Shown here: one piece after another, positions 9,615-19,338 of the stretch
How the letters are laid out: each line of letters begins with the position of its first letter
How positions within the stretch are numbered: the stretch's first letter is position 1
Source of the DNA: Cryomorphaceae bacterium BACL29 MAG-121220-bin8
Lineage (GTDB): Bacteria > Bacteroidota > Bacteroidia > Flavobacteriales > Flavobacteriaceae
Direction of reading: 5' to 3'
Length of the DNA stretch: 60,303 nucleotides
Assembly: GCA_905182765.1 (NCBI GenBank)
Contig: CAJJCV010000005.1
Location: 1-60,303, forward strand
Translations under genes and position numbers: made by a program
The notes under the pieces: generated by a model
The model's database searches: none
Told to the model about the DNA's origin: nothing
The model's input: only the letters and a program-made list of their open reading frames with translations

Positions 9615-9645
9615 CAAAAATGTTAATAAAAAGTTAATAAAACAA
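9615..9645 (-). promoter_or_regulatory. Candidate promoter of the susCD unit
   Basis: On the minus strand a TTG (9645-9643) is followed after 20 bases by CATTTTTG (9622-9615), one mismatch from the Bacteroidota -7 element TAnnTTTG. Transcription would start near 9608, leaving a leader of about 20 nt before the susC ATG at 9587. The spacing fits the known TTG-N17-23 arrangement, but the first base of the -7 box is off-consensus, so this is tentative. Confidence 0.35.
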
Positions 9646-9974
9646 CTATATAAAGAAAAATATCTAAACCTTGATGTATTTTTAGTTAAAATACTAAATG
9701 CTTAAATTATTCCTAATTTTTAGCATACTTTTTTATGATATCCTTAAATATCTATGTTTCATATTATTGTTTTTTATTAATAATTTAAGTGATTAAATAA
9801 AACTCATATCTGTTGTTATATTTTAAACTTTTAATATTTTTTTGTTAAAAATTTAACAAATTTTAACTTTTTTTTAAGATTTTAATATTCAGCTCTTTAG
9901 CTTGTTTTTTGTCCTATATATATATGAACGAAAATTAAAAAAGATAATAATTCGTTTATTTTTTATTCATAAGG

Positions 9975-10005
9975 TTTGATTAATTGTAAAATTAAATTAC
10001 ATTTG
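9975..10005 (+). promoter_or_regulatory. Promoter of the ribosomal cluster (TTTG-N19-TACATTTG)
   Basis: TTTG at 9975-9978 and TACATTTG at 9998-10005 are separated by exactly 19 bases, a textbook match to the Bacteroidota primary-sigma consensus (TTTG at -33 and TAnnTTTG at -7). Transcription should begin at about 10011-10013, giving a leader of roughly 25 nt before the rpsL ATG at 10038. No equally good promoter was found further along the ribosomal run, so it probably drives much of the cluster. Confidence 0.85.
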
Positions 10006-10037
10006 CACGCCCAAATAAGGGAAAATAAAGATAACAT

Positions 10038-10412
10038 ATGCCTACAATATCGCAGTTAGTTAGAAAGGGAAGAACTAAGATTACTAAGAAAAGTAAATCT
10101 GCTGCTTTAGTATCATGTCCTCAAAAAAGAGGTGTTTGTACTAGAGTTTATACAACTACCCCTAAAAAACCTAATTCAGCAATGAGAAAAGTTGCTAGAG
10201 TTAGATTAACAAATGGAACAGAAATCAATGCATACATTCCTGGTGAAGGACATAACTTACAAGAGCATTCAATTGTTTTAGTAAGAGGAGGAAGAGTTAA
10301 AGATCTTCCTGGTGTAAGATACCATATTGTTAGAGGAGCTTTAGATACTGCTGGTGTTGAAGGAAGATTACAAAGAAGATCAAAATACGGCGCTAAGCGT
10401 CCAAAAAAATAA
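10038..10412 (+). CDS. rpsL: Ribosomal protein S12
   Basis: Complete 124-residue S12 of the 30S decoding centre. It has the usual basic N-terminus ([11 protein letters not shown]), the conserved loop [19 protein letters not shown], with the lysine and proline that contact the decoding site, the [11 protein letters not shown] and [14 protein letters not shown] segments, and the basic C-terminus [11 protein letters not shown]. The streptomycin-related lysines (TPKKPN and the second near GEGHN/RVKDLPG) are both wild type by eye. First gene of the str part of the cluster, 33 bases after the -7 element. A 49-base gap with a small hairpin follows before rpsG. Confidence 0.98.
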   Translation: MPTISQLVRKGRTKITKKSKSAALVSCPQKRGVCTRVYTTTPKKPNSAMRKVARVRLTNGTEINAYIPGEGHNLQEHSIVLVRGGRVKDLPGVRYHIVRGALDTAGVEGRLQRRSKYGAKRPKK

Positions 10413-10427
10413 ATATTAATTGATGAC

Positions 10428-10442
10428 GTTCATTTTATGAAC
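10428..10442 (+). promoter_or_regulatory. Hairpin in the rpsL-rpsG gap (possible S7 control site)
   Basis: GTTCAT (10428-10433) and ATGAAC (10437-10442) form a 6-bp stem with a 3-nt loop within the 49-base gap between rpsL and rpsG. It is not followed by a T-tract, so it does not look like a terminator. In Escherichia coli, S7 represses the str operon by binding the same intercistronic region (established knowledge). That this hairpin plays the same part is inference from position only. Confidence 0.35.
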
Positions 10443-10461
10443 CTCTCTAAAACTTAAATAA

Positions 10462-10938
10462 ATGAGAAAAAGTAAGGCAAAGAAAAGACCGTTACTTCCT
10501 GATTCAAGGTTTAACGATCAACTAGTAACAAGATTTGTCAACAACTTAATGTGGAGTGGTAAAAAATCCACAGCGTTTAAACTTTTTTATGATGCAATTG
10601 ATATTATAGAAGAGAAGAAACAAAACGACGAAAAAACTGCCCTTCAAGTATGGAAGGATGGTTTGTCAAATGTAATGCCACACGTTGAAGTGAGAAGTAG
10701 AAGAGTAGGTGGTGCAACTTTCCAAATTCCAATGCCAATACGTCCTGATAGAAAAATTTCCATGGGTATGAAATGGATGATTTCTTATGCAAGAAAAAGA
10801 AATGAGAAGTCTATGGCTTTAAAATTAGCTTCTGAAATTCTTGCTGCTGAAAAAGAAGAAGGAGCTTCTGTAAAGAAGAAAGTTGATGTTCATAAAATGG
10901 CTGAGGCTAATAAAGCATTTTCACACTTTAGATTTTAA
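10462..10938 (+). CDS. rpsG: Ribosomal protein S7
   Basis: Complete 158-residue S7, the primary assembly protein of the 30S head that binds the 3' major domain of 16S rRNA. Recognisable segments are [19 protein letters not shown] at the N-terminus, the [16 protein letters not shown]-like stretch (here [19 protein letters not shown]), [10 protein letters not shown] and the helix [14 protein letters not shown] at the end. The ATG is preceded by an A-rich stretch with no Shine-Dalgarno sequence. It is preceded by the largest gap of the str part, with the hairpin listed separately, and is followed by fusA after 6 bases. Confidence 0.98.
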   Translation: MRKSKAKKRPLLPDSRFNDQLVTRFVNNLMWSGKKSTAFKLFYDAIDIIEEKKQNDEKTALQVWKDGLSNVMPHVEVRSRRVGGATFQIPMPIRPDRKISMGMKWMISYARKRNEKSMALKLASEILAAEKEEGASVKKKVDVHKMAEANKAFSHFRF

Positions 10939-10944
10939 TATATA

Positions 10945-13071
10945 ATGGCAAGAGATTTAAAATACACTCGTAACATTGGTATTGCTGCTCACATTGATGC
11001 AGGAAAAACTACTACTACAGAACGTATATTATTTTATACTGGTGTAAGTCATAAAATAGGTGAGGTTCATGATGGTGCTGCTACTATGGACTGGATGGAG
11101 CAAGAGCAAGAAAGAGGAATTACAATCACATCTGCAGCAACTACTTGTACTTGGAACTTTCCAACTAAACAAGGAGAAGAGATTGCAGATTCTAAACCAT
11201 ATCATTTTAATATAATTGACACACCTGGTCACGTTGATTTCACTGTTGAAGTTAATAGATCATTAAGAGTCTTAGATGGTTTGGTATTTTTATTTAGTGC
11301 AGTTGACGGTGTTGAACCACAATCTGAAACTAACTGGAGATTAGCTGATAATTATAAAGTTCCAAGAATGGGCTTTGTAAACAAAATGGATAGACAAGGT
11401 TCTGATTTCTTAAAAGTATGTAAGCAAATCAAAACTATGCTTAAATCTAATGCCGTTCCTGTTGTTCTTCCAATTGGAGAGGAAGATAACTTTAAAGGAA
11501 TTGTAGATTTAGTAAAGAATCAAGCTATAGTTTGGCATGAGGATAAAATGGGAGCAACATTTGATGTTGTTGATATCCCTGAAGAAATGAAAGATGAAGT
11601 GAATGAATATAGAGCAAATCTTATTGAAGCTGTAGCTGAATATGATGATGCTTTATTAGAGAAGTTTTTTGATGATCCTGATTCAATTTCTGAAGATGAA
11701 GTACATGAAGCTTTAAGAAAAGCTACACAAGACATGAGTATTATTCCAATGATTTGTGGTTCTGCTTTTAAAAATAAAGGTGTTCAGTTTCTTTTGGATG
11801 CTGTTTGTAGATATTTGCCTTCTCCTTTAGATAAAGAAGCAATTATTGGTACAGATCCTGATAAAGATATTGAGATTGAAAGAAAACCATCTGTAAATGA
11901 ACCATTTGCAGCGTTAGCTTTTAAGATTGCTACTGACCCATTTGTTGGTCGTCTTGCATTTTTTAGAGTTTACTCTGGAAGATTAGATGCGGGTTCTTAT
12001 ATTTTGAATAATAGATCTGGTAATAAAGAGAGAATTTCTAGAATTTTCCAAATGCACGCTGATAAACAAAATTCTATTCCTTTTATTGAGGCTGGGGATA
12101 TTGGAGCTGCTGTTGGTTTTAAAGATATAAAAACAGGTGATACATTAACTTCAGAAAAACATCCTATTGTTTTAGAGAGTATGGACTTTCCTGATCCAGT
12201 TATTGGTATTGCAGTTGAACCTAAGACTAAAGCTGATGTTGATAAATTAGGTATGGCTTTAGGTAAGTTAGCTGAAGAAGACCCAACATTCCAAGTTAAA
12301 ACTGATGAAGCATCTGGACAGACAATTATTTCTGGAATGGGTGAACTTCATTTAGATATTCTTGTTGACAGATTAAGAAGAGAATTTAAGGTTGAAGTAA
12401 ATCAAGGTCAACCTCAAGTTGAATATAAAGAAGCGATTACAGCTCTTGCTGATCACAGAGAGATTTATAAAAAACAATCTGGTGGTAGAGGTAAGTTTGC
12501 TGATATATCTTTTACAATGGAACCTGCCGAGGAAGGTAAATCAGGTTTAGAGTTTATTAATAAAATTAAAGGTGGTAACATTCCTAGAGAATTTATCCCA
12601 TCTGTTGAAAAAGGTTTTAAAGAGGCTATGAAGAATGGTCCTTTAGCTGGTTTTGAGATGGATGCAATGAAAGTAACTCTTAAGGATGGTTCTTTTCATG
12701 CTGTTGATTCTGATTCATTATCATTTGAATTAGCCGCTAAAATTGGATACAAGAGTGCAGCTAAGTCTGCTAAGTCTGTTATTATGGAGCCAATTATGAA
12801 ATTGGAAGTTTTAACACCTGAAGAAAATATGGGTGATGTTGTTGGAGATTTAAATAGAAGACGTGGTCAAGTTAATAATATGGATGATAGAGCTGGATCT
12901 AAAGTTGTAAAAGCAAATGTTCCACTTTCAGAAATGTTTGGTTATGTTACTGCTCTTAGAACTTTAAGTTCTGGTCGTGCTACATCAACTATGGAATTTG
13001 ATCATTACGCTGCAACCCCTGCAAATGTTTCTGCTGAGGTTATAAAAGCAATTAAAGGAGATAACGATTAA
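10945..13071 (+). CDS. fusA: Elongation factor G
   Basis: A 708-residue translocation GTPase. Domain I has the P-loop [15 protein letters not shown] (from about residue 16), the effector region [20 protein letters not shown], and [10 protein letters not shown]. Domain II starts near residue 310, and domains III-V carry [21 protein letters not shown], and the tip loop and C-terminal segment [25 protein letters not shown]. It is the canonical translocase rather than a recycling paralogue, judging by its place between rpsG and rpsJ. tuf does not follow, as is normal in Bacteroidota. Gaps of 6 and 9-10 bases to the neighbours point to a shared transcript. Confidence 0.98.
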   Translation: MARDLKYTRNIGIAAHIDAGKTTTTERILFYTGVSHKIGEVHDGAATMDWMEQEQERGITITSAATTCTWNFPTKQGEEIADSKPYHFNIIDTPGHVDFTVEVNRSLRVLDGLVFLFSAVDGVEPQSETNWRLADNYKVPRMGFVNKMDRQGSDFLKVCKQIKTMLKSNAVPVVLPIGEEDNFKGIVDLVKNQAIVWHEDKMGATFDVVDIPEEMKDEVNEYRANLIEAVAEYDDALLEKFFDDPDSISEDEVHEALRKATQDMSIIPMICGSAFKNKGVQFLLDAVCRYLPSPLDKEAIIGTDPDKDIEIERKPSVNEPFAALAFKIATDPFVGRLAFFRVYSGRLDAGSYILNNRSGNKERISRIFQMHADKQNSIPFIEAGDIGAAVGFKDIKTGDTLTSEKHPIVLESMDFPDPVIGIAVEPKTKADVDKLGMALGKLAEEDPTFQVKTDEASGQTIISGMGELHLDILVDRLRREFKVEVNQGQPQVEYKEAITALADHREIYKKQSGGRGKFADISFTMEPAEEGKSGLEFINKIKGGNIPREFIPSVEKGFKEAMKNGPLAGFEMDAMKVTLKDGSFHAVDSDSLSFELAAKIGYKSAAKSAKSVIMEPIMKLEVLTPEENMGDVVGDLNRRRGQVNNMDDRAGSKVVKANVPLSEMFGYVTALRTLSSGRATSTMEFDHYAATPANVSAEVIKAIKGDND

Positions 13072-13081
13072 TACCAATATA

Positions 13082-13387
13082 ATGAGTCAAAAAATTAGAA
13101 TAAAATTAAAATCATACGACTTCAATTTGGTTGATAAGTCTGCTGAAAAAATAGTAAAGACTGTCAAGACTACTGGGGCTATTGTAACGGGACCAATTCC
13201 GTTACCAACACACAAAAAGATATTTACTGTGTTAAGATCACCTCACGTAAATAAAAAATCAAGAGAACAGTTTCAATTATCTTCTTACAAAAGATTGTTG
13301 GATATATACAGTTCTTCATCAAAAACAATCGACGCTTTAATGAAGTTAGAGCTTCCAAGTGGAGTTGAAGTTGAAATTAAAGTATAA
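13082..13387 (+). CDS. rpsJ: Ribosomal protein S10
   Basis: Complete 101-residue S10 of the 30S head, also the NusE partner in antitermination complexes. It begins with [21 protein letters not shown], has the loop [28 protein letters not shown] that reaches into the head rRNA and ends SGVEVEIKV. First gene of the S10 operon; it follows fusA by 10 bases with no new promoter visible, so str and S10 operons appear joined. Confidence 0.97.
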   Translation: MSQKIRIKLKSYDFNLVDKSAEKIVKTVKTTGAIVTGPIPLPTHKKIFTVLRSPHVNKKSREQFQLSSYKRLLDIYSSSSKTIDALMKLELPSGVEVEIKV

Positions 13388-13404
13388 TTTAAAATATATA
13401 ACAA

Positions 13405-14022
13405 ATGTCCGGGTTGATAGGAAAAAAAATAGGAATGACTAGCATATTTGATGACAAAGGAAAGAATATTCCTTGTACAGTCATTCAAGCTGGTCCTTGT
13501 GTTGTTACTCAAATTAAAACTAATGAGGTTGATGGTTATACAGCAATTCAATTAGGTTTTAGTGATAAGAGTGATAAGCATTCAAATAAAGCTGAAGCTG
13601 GTCATTTTTCAAAATCAAAATCTTCTGCTAAGTATAAATTAGTAGAATTTGAAAATTTTGATAGTGAACTAAATCTTGGTGATTCTGTTTCTGTAGATCA
13701 TTTTACAGAAGGCGAATTTGTAGATGTCTCTGGTAATTCTAAAGGGAAAGGTTTTCAAGGTGTTGTTAAAAGACACGGTTTTGCTGGTGTAGGCCAAGCT
13801 ACTCACGGACAACATAATAGACTAAGAGCCCCTGGTTCAATTGGTGCTGCTTCTTACCCTGCTAGAGTTTTTAAGGGTATGAAAATGGCTGGTAGAATGG
13901 GTAATGAAAAAATTACAGTACAAAATCTTAAGGTTTTAAAAGTAGTTTCTGATCAGAATTTACTTGTTTTGAAAGGATGCGTTCCTGGTCATAAAAACTC
14001 TTACGTAATAATTAGAAAATAA
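13405..14022 (+). CDS. rplC: Ribosomal protein L3
   Basis: Complete 205-residue L3, an early 50S assembly protein whose extension reaches the peptidyl-transferase centre. It starts [19 protein letters not shown], the standard L3 opening, and has the central loop [23 protein letters not shown]-like stretch (here [18 protein letters not shown]) and [19 protein letters not shown]. The 17-base gap upstream is A/T-only with no Shine-Dalgarno. Its stop shares a base with the rplD ATG (TAATG). Confidence 0.98.
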   Translation: MSGLIGKKIGMTSIFDDKGKNIPCTVIQAGPCVVTQIKTNEVDGYTAIQLGFSDKSDKHSNKAEAGHFSKSKSSAKYKLVEFENFDSELNLGDSVSVDHFTEGEFVDVSGNSKGKGFQGVVKRHGFAGVGQATHGQHNRLRAPGSIGAASYPARVFKGMKMAGRMGNEKITVQNLKVLKVVSDQNLLVLKGCVPGHKNSYVIIRK

Positions 14023-14648
14023 TGAAACTATCTGTATTAAATATAAAAGGTAAAGAAACTGGAAGATCAGTAGAGCTTTCAAAATCTATTTTTGAAGTTA
14101 CACCTAACGATCATGCTGTTTATCTTGATGTAAAAAGATTTTTAGCTAATAATCGTCAAGGAACTAACAAAACTAAAGAAAGAGCTGAAATTGCAGGTAG
14201 TACAAGGAAAATTAAAAAACAAAAAGGTACAGGTACTGCTAGAGCTGGTAGTATTAAAAACCCTCTTTTTAGAGGTGGGGGTACAATTTTTGGTCCTAGA
14301 GTAAGATCTTATTCTCAAAAACTTAATAAAAATGTTAAGAGATTGGCTAGAAGATCTGCTTTAAGTTTAAAATTAAAAGCGAAAGCTATTTCTATTGTAG
14401 AAGATTTTGATTTTGAATCTCCTAAAACTAAATCATTTACTGATGTTGTTAATTCACTTGGTTTGAATGGCAAGAAATCATTATTTGTTTTAGGTGGAAT
14501 TAATAAAAATGTTTATTTATCCGCTAGAAATTTAGAGCGTAGTAGTGTTGTTACTAATTCAGAAATTAGTACATACAGTATAATGAATGCTCAACACTTA
14601 GTTTTTTTAGAAAGCTCATTAGAACAAATTGAATCAAATTTAAGTTAG
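14022..14648 (+). CDS. rplD: Ribosomal protein L4
   Basis: Complete 208-residue L4, which lines the exit tunnel with its extended loop. The loop region is clear: LANNRQGTNKTKERAEIAGSTRKIKKQKGTGTARAG followed by RGGGTIFGPRVRSY. The C-terminal globular domain contains LNGKKSLFVLGG and NAQHLVFLESSLEQI. In gamma-proteobacteria L4 is the autoregulator of the S10 operon; no comparable leader is visible here. It overlaps rplC by one base and is followed by rplW after one base. Confidence 0.97.
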   Translation: MKLSVLNIKGKETGRSVELSKSIFEVTPNDHAVYLDVKRFLANNRQGTNKTKERAEIAGSTRKIKKQKGTGTARAGSIKNPLFRGGGTIFGPRVRSYSQKLNKNVKRLARRSALSLKLKAKAISIVEDFDFESPKTKSFTDVVNSLGLNGKKSLFVLGGINKNVYLSARNLERSSVVTNSEISTYSIMNAQHLVFLESSLEQIESNLS

Positions 14649-14649
14649 T

Positions 14650-14940
14650 ATGAATATTTTACTTAAACCAGTTATAACAGAAAAAGCTACAGCAGATAGT
14701 GAGCTTAAAAATAGATTTACTTTTTTAGTTGATACTAATGCAAATAAAGTACAAATCAAAAAAGCTGTTGAACAAGCTTATGGTGTTTCTGTTGATAAGG
14801 TAAGAACCATGAGATATGGAGCTGAAAGAAATACAAAATATACAAAAACAGGTATTCAACGAGCAAAGACTGTTACTACTAAAAAAGCTGTAGTTCAGAT
14901 TTCCGAAGGAGATACAATAGATTTTTATAATAAACTTTAA
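14650..14940 (+). CDS. rplW: Ribosomal protein L23
   Basis: Complete 96-residue L23, located at the tunnel exit where trigger factor and SRP (the Ffh protein encoded later in this window) dock. The start LLKPVITEKATADSE and the core RFTFLVDTNANKVQIKKAVEQAYGVSVDKVRTM are the standard family pattern. The loop is short and basic (RNTKYTKTGIQRAKT). It sits one base after rplD and 12 bases before rplB. Confidence 0.96.
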   Translation: MNILLKPVITEKATADSELKNRFTFLVDTNANKVQIKKAVEQAYGVSVDKVRTMRYGAERNTKYTKTGIQRAKTVTTKKAVVQISEGDTIDFYNKL

Positions 14941-14952
14941 AAATAATAGATA

Positions 14953-15777
14953 ATGTCAGTTAAAGCGCTAAAGCCGATCACGCCAGGACAAAGAGGAAGA
15001 GTTGTTAATGGATTCGATGCCATCACAACAGATAAGCCTGAAAAAAGCTTGCTTGCTCCTAAAAAAAGATCTGGTGGTAGAAATAGTCAAGGTAAAATGA
15101 CTATGAGATACATTGGTGGTGGTCATAAAAAAAGATATAGAATCATTGATTTTAAAAGAAACAGACATGAAGATATAGCTGAAGTTATGTCAATTGAATA
15201 TGATCCAAACAGGTCAGCTTTTATTGCGTTAACAAAGTTCGAGGATGATGAAAAAAGATATATTGTAGCATTAAAAGGTTTGAAGGTTGGTGATAAAATT
15301 GTTTCTGGTTCAAAAAAATCACCAGATACAGGTAATTGTATGCCACTTTCTGATATACCTTTAGGTACAATAATTTCTTGTATTGAAATGAGACCTGGAA
15401 AAGGAGCTGCTATTGCAAGAAGTGCAGGTTCATTCGCCCAACTTATGGCTAAAGACGGTAAATTTGTTACTGTTAAAATGCCATCTGGAGAAACAAGATT
15501 AATATTATCATCATGTTATGCTACTATTGGTTCTGTTTCAAATTCTGACCATCAATTAACAGTTTTTGGTAAAGCTGGTTCAAGACGTTGGTTAGGTAGA
15601 AGACCTAGAACTCGTCCAGTAGCGATGAATCCAGTTGATCACCCAATGGGTGGTGGTGAAGGTAGAGCTTCTGGTGGTCATCCTAGATCTAAGAATGGAA
15701 TTCCAGCTAAAGGATTTAGAACAAGAGATAAGAAAAAGGCTAGTAATAAATATATAATTGAAAGAAAAAAGAAATAA
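14953..15777 (+). CDS. rplB: Ribosomal protein L2
   Basis: Complete 274-residue L2, required for subunit association and peptidyl-transferase activity. The N-terminus [15 protein letters not shown] is followed by [29 protein letters not shown], the SH3-like RNA-binding domain, and the conserved C-terminal loop with the essential histidine, [21 protein letters not shown]. The protein ends in a lysine/arginine tail. The next gene, rpsS, begins directly after its stop with no spacer. Confidence 0.98.
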   Translation: MSVKALKPITPGQRGRVVNGFDAITTDKPEKSLLAPKKRSGGRNSQGKMTMRYIGGGHKKRYRIIDFKRNRHEDIAEVMSIEYDPNRSAFIALTKFEDDEKRYIVALKGLKVGDKIVSGSKKSPDTGNCMPLSDIPLGTIISCIEMRPGKGAAIARSAGSFAQLMAKDGKFVTVKMPSGETRLILSSCYATIGSVSNSDHQLTVFGKAGSRRWLGRRPRTRPVAMNPVDHPMGGGEGRASGGHPRSKNGIPAKGFRTRDKKKASNKYIIERKKK

Positions 15778-16056
15778 ATGGCACGTTCACTAAAGAAAGG
15801 ACCTTATGTCCATTATAGTTTAATTAAGAAAGTTCAAAGAAATTTGGATTCAAACAAAAAAACTGTTGTTAAGACATGGTCAAGATCTTCTATGATTATT
15901 CCTGATTTTGTAGGACAAACAATTGCTGTTCATAATGGACGACAATTTGTTCCTGTATATGTTACAGAAAACATGGTAGGTCATAAATTAGGAGAATTTT
16001 CTCCAACTCGCTCGTTTCGTGGTCATGCTGGAGCAAAAAATAAAGGAAAGAAATAA
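15778..16056 (+). CDS. rpsS: Ribosomal protein S19
   Basis: Complete 92-residue S19 of the 30S head. It reads [20 protein letters not shown] at the start, has [42 protein letters not shown] in the middle and [11 protein letters not shown] at the end, all diagnostic. Its ATG abuts the rplB stop, suggesting translational coupling. Confidence 0.97.
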   Translation: MARSLKKGPYVHYSLIKKVQRNLDSNKKTVVKTWSRSSMIIPDFVGQTIAVHNGRQFVPVYVTENMVGHKLGEFSPTRSFRGHAGAKNKGKK

Positions 16057-16067
16057 TTTAATTTGCA

Positions 16068-16475
16068 ATGGGATTAAGAAAAAGACAAAGTGCTGAAAAA
16101 ATTAAGGAAGCAAAAAAACAAGTTGCTTTTGCAAAACTTAATAATTGCCCAACATCTCCAAGAAAAATGAGAATTGTTGCCGATTCAGTCAGAGGAAAAA
16201 AAGTGGATATGGCTTTAACAATTTTAAAGTTTAGTCAAAAGGAGGCTTCTAACAGACTTGAAAAGCTTTTGATGTCTGCTATTACAAATTGGCAATCTAA
16301 AAATGAAGATGCAGATGTTGAACAAGCTAATTTATTTATTAAAGAAATTAGAGTTGACAGTGCTGGTATGCTTAAGAGATTAAGACCTGCTCCACAAGGT
16401 AGAGCTCACCGAATAAGAAAACGTTCAAATCACGTTACATTAATTTTAGGTTCACAAAATTCAATAGAAAGTTAA
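16068..16475 (+). CDS. rplV: Ribosomal protein L22
   Basis: Complete 135-residue L22, an exit-tunnel protein. The family pattern is visible as [47 protein letters not shown], then the tunnel hairpin [24 protein letters not shown]. The N-terminus is about 20 residues longer than that of E. coli, giving [18 protein letters not shown], as in other Bacteroidota. Eleven bases separate it from rpsS and one base from rpsC. Confidence 0.96.
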   Translation: MGLRKRQSAEKIKEAKKQVAFAKLNNCPTSPRKMRIVADSVRGKKVDMALTILKFSQKEASNRLEKLLMSAITNWQSKNEDADVEQANLFIKEIRVDSAGMLKRLRPAPQGRAHRIRKRSNHVTLILGSQNSIES

Positions 16476-16476
16476 T

Positions 16477-17190
16477 ATGGGACAAAAAACAAATCCAATA
16501 GGCAATAGATTAGGTATTATTAGAGGTTGGGAATCTAATTGGTACGGGGGAAATGACTATGGGGATAAACTTGCAGAAGATCATAAGCTAAGAAAGTATG
16601 TTTTTGCTAGATTATCAAAAGCTAGTGTTTCTAGAGTTATTATTGAAAGAACTTTAAAGCTTGTAACATTAACCATAACAACTGCAAGGCCCGGAATTAT
16701 TATTGGTAAAGCTGGCCAAGAGGTTGATAAATTAAAAGAAGAACTTAAAAAATTATCAGGTAAAGAAGTTCAATTAAATATCATTGAAATTAAAAGACCT
16801 GAATTAGAAGCCCAACTAGTTGGATCAAGTATTGCTAGACAAATTGAAAGTAGAATTTCTTACCGTAGAGCTATAAAAATGGCTATCGCTGCTTCTATAA
16901 GAATGAATGCAGAGGGTATTAAAGTACAAATTTCAGGACGTTTGAATGGTGCAGAAATGGCTCGTTCTGAATCTTATAAAGAAGGCAGAATTCCATTATC
17001 AACTTTTAGAGCTGATATAGATTATGCTTTAGTTGAAGCTCAAACTACCTACGGAAAATTAGGCATTAAAGTTTGGATTATGAAGGGTGAAGTATATGGT
17101 AAAAGAGAATTATCTCCACTAGTCGGCTTAAGTCTAAGTTCGTCAAAATCAAAAGGTGGAAATAAAGGAAGAAAACAAAGAAGAAGATAA
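16477..17190 (+). CDS. rpsC: Ribosomal protein S3
   Basis: Complete 237-residue S3, part of the mRNA entry channel. It starts [18 protein letters not shown], contains the KH-domain signature [21 protein letters not shown], and the C-terminal domain [34 protein letters not shown] glycine/lysine/arginine tail ([11 protein letters not shown]) closes it. It follows rplV by one base and precedes rplP by 17 bases. Confidence 0.97.
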   Translation: MGQKTNPIGNRLGIIRGWESNWYGGNDYGDKLAEDHKLRKYVFARLSKASVSRVIIERTLKLVTLTITTARPGIIIGKAGQEVDKLKEELKKLSGKEVQLNIIEIKRPELEAQLVGSSIARQIESRISYRRAIKMAIAASIRMNAEGIKVQISGRLNGAEMARSESYKEGRIPLSTFRADIDYALVEAQTTYGKLGIKVWIMKGEVYGKRELSPLVGLSLSSSKSKGGNKGRKQRRR

Positions 17191-17207
17191 TTAAATATAT
17201 AGTATAA

Positions 17208-17627
17208 ATGTTATCACCAAAAAGAACAAAATTTAGAAAAATGCAGAAAGGCCGCATGAAAGGTCTTTCACAAAGAGGGAATATACTTTCAAATGGTATG
17301 TTTGGAATAAAGTCAATCGATACAAGTTTTTTAACCTCAAGACAAATTGAAGCTGCTCGTGTAGCCGCAACAAGATATATGAAACGAGAAGGTCAGTTAT
17401 GGATTAAAATTTTTCCGGATAAACCTATTACCAAAAAACCTTTAGAGGTTAGGATGGGTAAGGGTAAGGGTGCTCCTGAATATTTTGTAGCTGTTGTGAA
17501 GCCTGGAAGAATAATGTTTGAAGTTGCTGGGGTTCCGCATGATGTTGCTAAAGAAGCATTAAGATTAGCAGCGCAAAAACTTCCAGTTAAAACAAGATTT
17601 ATAATTGCAAGAGATTATCAAGCATAA
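17208..17627 (+). CDS. rplP: Ribosomal protein L16
   Basis: Complete 139-residue L16, which helps position A-site tRNA. It starts [19 protein letters not shown] and has [34 protein letters not shown] with the [19 protein letters not shown] loop that carries the hydroxylatable arginine in other bacteria, ending in a basic helix. No Shine-Dalgarno is visible before the ATG. Confidence 0.97.
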   Translation: MLSPKRTKFRKMQKGRMKGLSQRGNILSNGMFGIKSIDTSFLTSRQIEAARVAATRYMKREGQLWIKIFPDKPITKKPLEVRMGKGKGAPEYFVAVVKPGRIMFEVAGVPHDVAKEALRLAAQKLPVKTRFIIARDYQA

Positions 17628-17636
17628 ATTTAAAAA

Positions 17637-17831
17637 ATGAAACAAAAAGAAGTAAAAGAATTATCGATAGACGAGTTAAATGAAAAATTACTTTCATTTC
17701 AGAAAGAACTTTCTGATCTTAAAATGACTCATGCAATTTCACCTATTGAAAATCCTATGCAAATAAAAAATTTGAGAAAAACTATTGCACGAATAAATAC
17801 AGAATTAACTGTAAAGTTAGCTCAAGAATAA
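17637..17831 (+). CDS. rpmC: Ribosomal protein L29
   Basis: Complete 64-residue L29, a two-helix protein at the tunnel exit. The pattern MKQKEVKELSIDELNEKLLSFQKELSDLKMTHAISPIENP, then NLRKTIARINTEL, is standard. It lies between rplP (9-base gap) and rpsQ (11-base gap), the usual position in the S10 operon. Confidence 0.95.
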   Translation: MKQKEVKELSIDELNEKLLSFQKELSDLKMTHAISPIENPMQIKNLRKTIARINTELTVKLAQE

Positions 17832-17842
17832 AACTTTTATAA

Positions 17843-18100
17843 ATGGAAACAAGAAACCTAAGAAAAGAAAGAGTTGGAATTGTTACAAGTAACAAGATGG
17901 AAAAATCTATCGTTGTTGCTGAAGTTAACAAGGTTAAACATCCAATGTATGGAAAATTCGTTTTGAAGACTAAAAAATATACTGCACACGATCAAGAAAA
18001 CGAGTGTAATATTGGAGATACTGTAAAAATAATGGAAACAAGACCTATCAGCAAATCAAAATGCTGGAGACTTGTTCAAATTTTAGAAAGAGCTAAATAA
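17843..18100 (+). CDS. rpsQ: Ribosomal protein S17
   Basis: Complete 85-residue S17, a primary 16S rRNA-binding protein with an OB fold. [42 protein letters not shown] and [20 protein letters not shown] are diagnostic. Its TAA shares its final base with the ATG of rplN (TAATG), the end of the S10 portion of the cluster running directly into the spc portion. Confidence 0.96.
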   Translation: METRNLRKERVGIVTSNKMEKSIVVAEVNKVKHPMYGKFVLKTKKYTAHDQENECNIGDTVKIMETRPISKSKCWRLVQILERAK

Positions 18101-18468
18101 TGGTACAACAAGAATCAAGATTAACTGTAGCTGATAATACTGGTGCTAAAGAAGTACTTACTATTAGGGTACTTGGTGGAACGAAAAGAAGGTATGCTTC
18201 TGTTGGTGATAAAATTGTTATCACTGTAAAACATTCTACACCTAATGGTACGGTCAAAAAAGGACAAGTTTCAACTGCAGTAGTAGTAAGAACAAAAAAA
18301 GAAGTTAGAAGAAAGGATGGTTCGTATATTAGGTTTGATGATAATGCATGTGTATTATTAGATGCTGCTGGAGAAATGAGAGGAACTCGTGTTTTTGGAC
18401 CAGTAGCCAGAGAGCTTAGAGATAAAAAATTTATGAAAATAGTTTCACTAGCACCTGAAGTTTTATAA
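18100..18468 (+). CDS. rplN: Ribosomal protein L14
   Basis: Complete 122-residue L14 of the subunit interface. [27 protein letters not shown] is the standard opening, with [36 protein letters not shown] and [22 protein letters not shown] at the end. It overlaps rpsQ by one base and is followed by rplX after two bases. A long antisense frame across it is a coding shadow. Confidence 0.97.
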   Translation: MVQQESRLTVADNTGAKEVLTIRVLGGTKRRYASVGDKIVITVKHSTPNGTVKKGQVSTAVVVRTKKEVRRKDGSYIRFDDNACVLLDAAGEMRGTRVFGPVARELRDKKFMKIVSLAPEVL

Positions 18469-18470
18469 TT

Positions 18471-18782
18471 ATGATTAAAATTAAAGTAAAAACTGGAGAT
18501 CAAGTAAGAGTTTTAGCTGGGGACCATAAAGGTTCTGAAGGTAAAATTGTGAAGTTATTAAGATCTAAAAATTTAGCAATCGTTGAAGGAGTTAATATGG
18601 TTAAAAAGCATAATAAACCTAGTTCACAAAATCCAAAAGGTGGTATTATTGAACAGGAAGCTCCAATTCATATATCTAACCTTTCACTTCTTACTTCAAA
18701 AGGTGAAACAACGAGAGTAGGATATAAGACTGCTGACGGTCAAAAAAATAGAGTTGCATTAAAATCTGATGAAATAATTTAA
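18471..18782 (+). CDS. rplX: Ribosomal protein L24
   Basis: Complete 103-residue L24, an initiator of 50S assembly. The KOW motif is visible as [22 protein letters not shown], followed by [33 protein letters not shown], which is diagnostic of the bacterial family. Two-base gaps on both sides place it firmly in the spc operon. Confidence 0.96.
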   Translation: MIKIKVKTGDQVRVLAGDHKGSEGKIVKLLRSKNLAIVEGVNMVKKHNKPSSQNPKGGIIEQEAPIHISNLSLLTSKGETTRVGYKTADGQKNRVALKSDEII

Positions 18783-18784
18783 TT

Positions 18785-19336
18785 ATGAATTACCAACCTA
18801 GATTAAAAAAAGAATTTAATGAAAGAATTATATCTTCTTTAAAAGAAGAATATTCTTACAGCAATGTAATGATGGTACCACAACTTAAAAAAATTGTTAT
18901 TAGTAAAGGTGTTGGTGGTGCAGTTGCTGATAAAAAATTAATAGACCATGCTATAGATGAATTATCTACTATTTCTGGTCAAAAAGCAATTTCAACATTA
19001 TCTAAAAAAGATGTTGCTACTTTTAAATTAAGAAAAGGTATGCCTATTGGGGCTAAAGTTACCTTAAGAGCTGAAAGAATGTATGAGTTTTTAGATAGAT
19101 TGATTACTTCTGCTCTTCCTAGAGTTAGAGATTTCCAAGGTATAAAAGCTTCTGGCTTTGATGGTCGAGGGAATTACAATTTAGGAGTTACTGAACAGAT
19201 TATTTTTCCAGAAATTGATATTGACAAGGTTAATAAAATCTCTGGTATGGATATAACTTTTGTAACAAGTGCAAAAACAGATAAAGAAGCTAAATCGTTA
19301 TTAACTGAATTAGGTTTACCTTTTAAAAAGAATTAA
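18785..19336 (+). CDS. rplE: Ribosomal protein L5
   Basis: Complete 183-residue L5 of the central protuberance, which binds 5S rRNA. The family pattern includes [97 protein letters not shown] and [25 protein letters not shown]. It follows rplX by two bases and precedes rpsN by two. Confidence 0.97.
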   Translation: MNYQPRLKKEFNERIISSLKEEYSYSNVMMVPQLKKIVISKGVGGAVADKKLIDHAIDELSTISGQKAISTLSKKDVATFKLRKGMPIGAKVTLRAERMYEFLDRLITSALPRVRDFQGIKASGFDGRGNYNLGVTEQIIFPEIDIDKVNKISGMDITFVTSAKTDKEAKSLLTELGLPFKKN

Positions 19337-19338
19337 TT

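Larger units (their letters stand above)
9588..10037. other. Gene-free divergent regulatory gap (450 bp)
   Basis: No credible open reading frame or structured RNA is seen between susC (minus) and rpsL (plus). The stretch is extremely AT-rich with many T-runs. The left end carries a candidate susC promoter and the right end a near-consensus rpsL promoter; both are listed separately. The middle (about 9650-9960) contains only low-complexity TTTTTA/ATTTAA sequence. It is the longest gap in the window, in an otherwise tightly packed region. Confidence 0.8.

Noticed and set aside
9650-9960. Possible small RNA or riboswitch in the long gap before rpsL
   Set aside because: Only low-complexity A/T sequence is present; no stable stem, T-tract terminator or known aptamer motif could be seen.
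18093-18503. 136-codon open frame antisense to rplN
   Set aside because: It lies wholly across a certain ribosomal protein gene, has no family-like sequence, and is a coding shadow of codon usage on the other strand.
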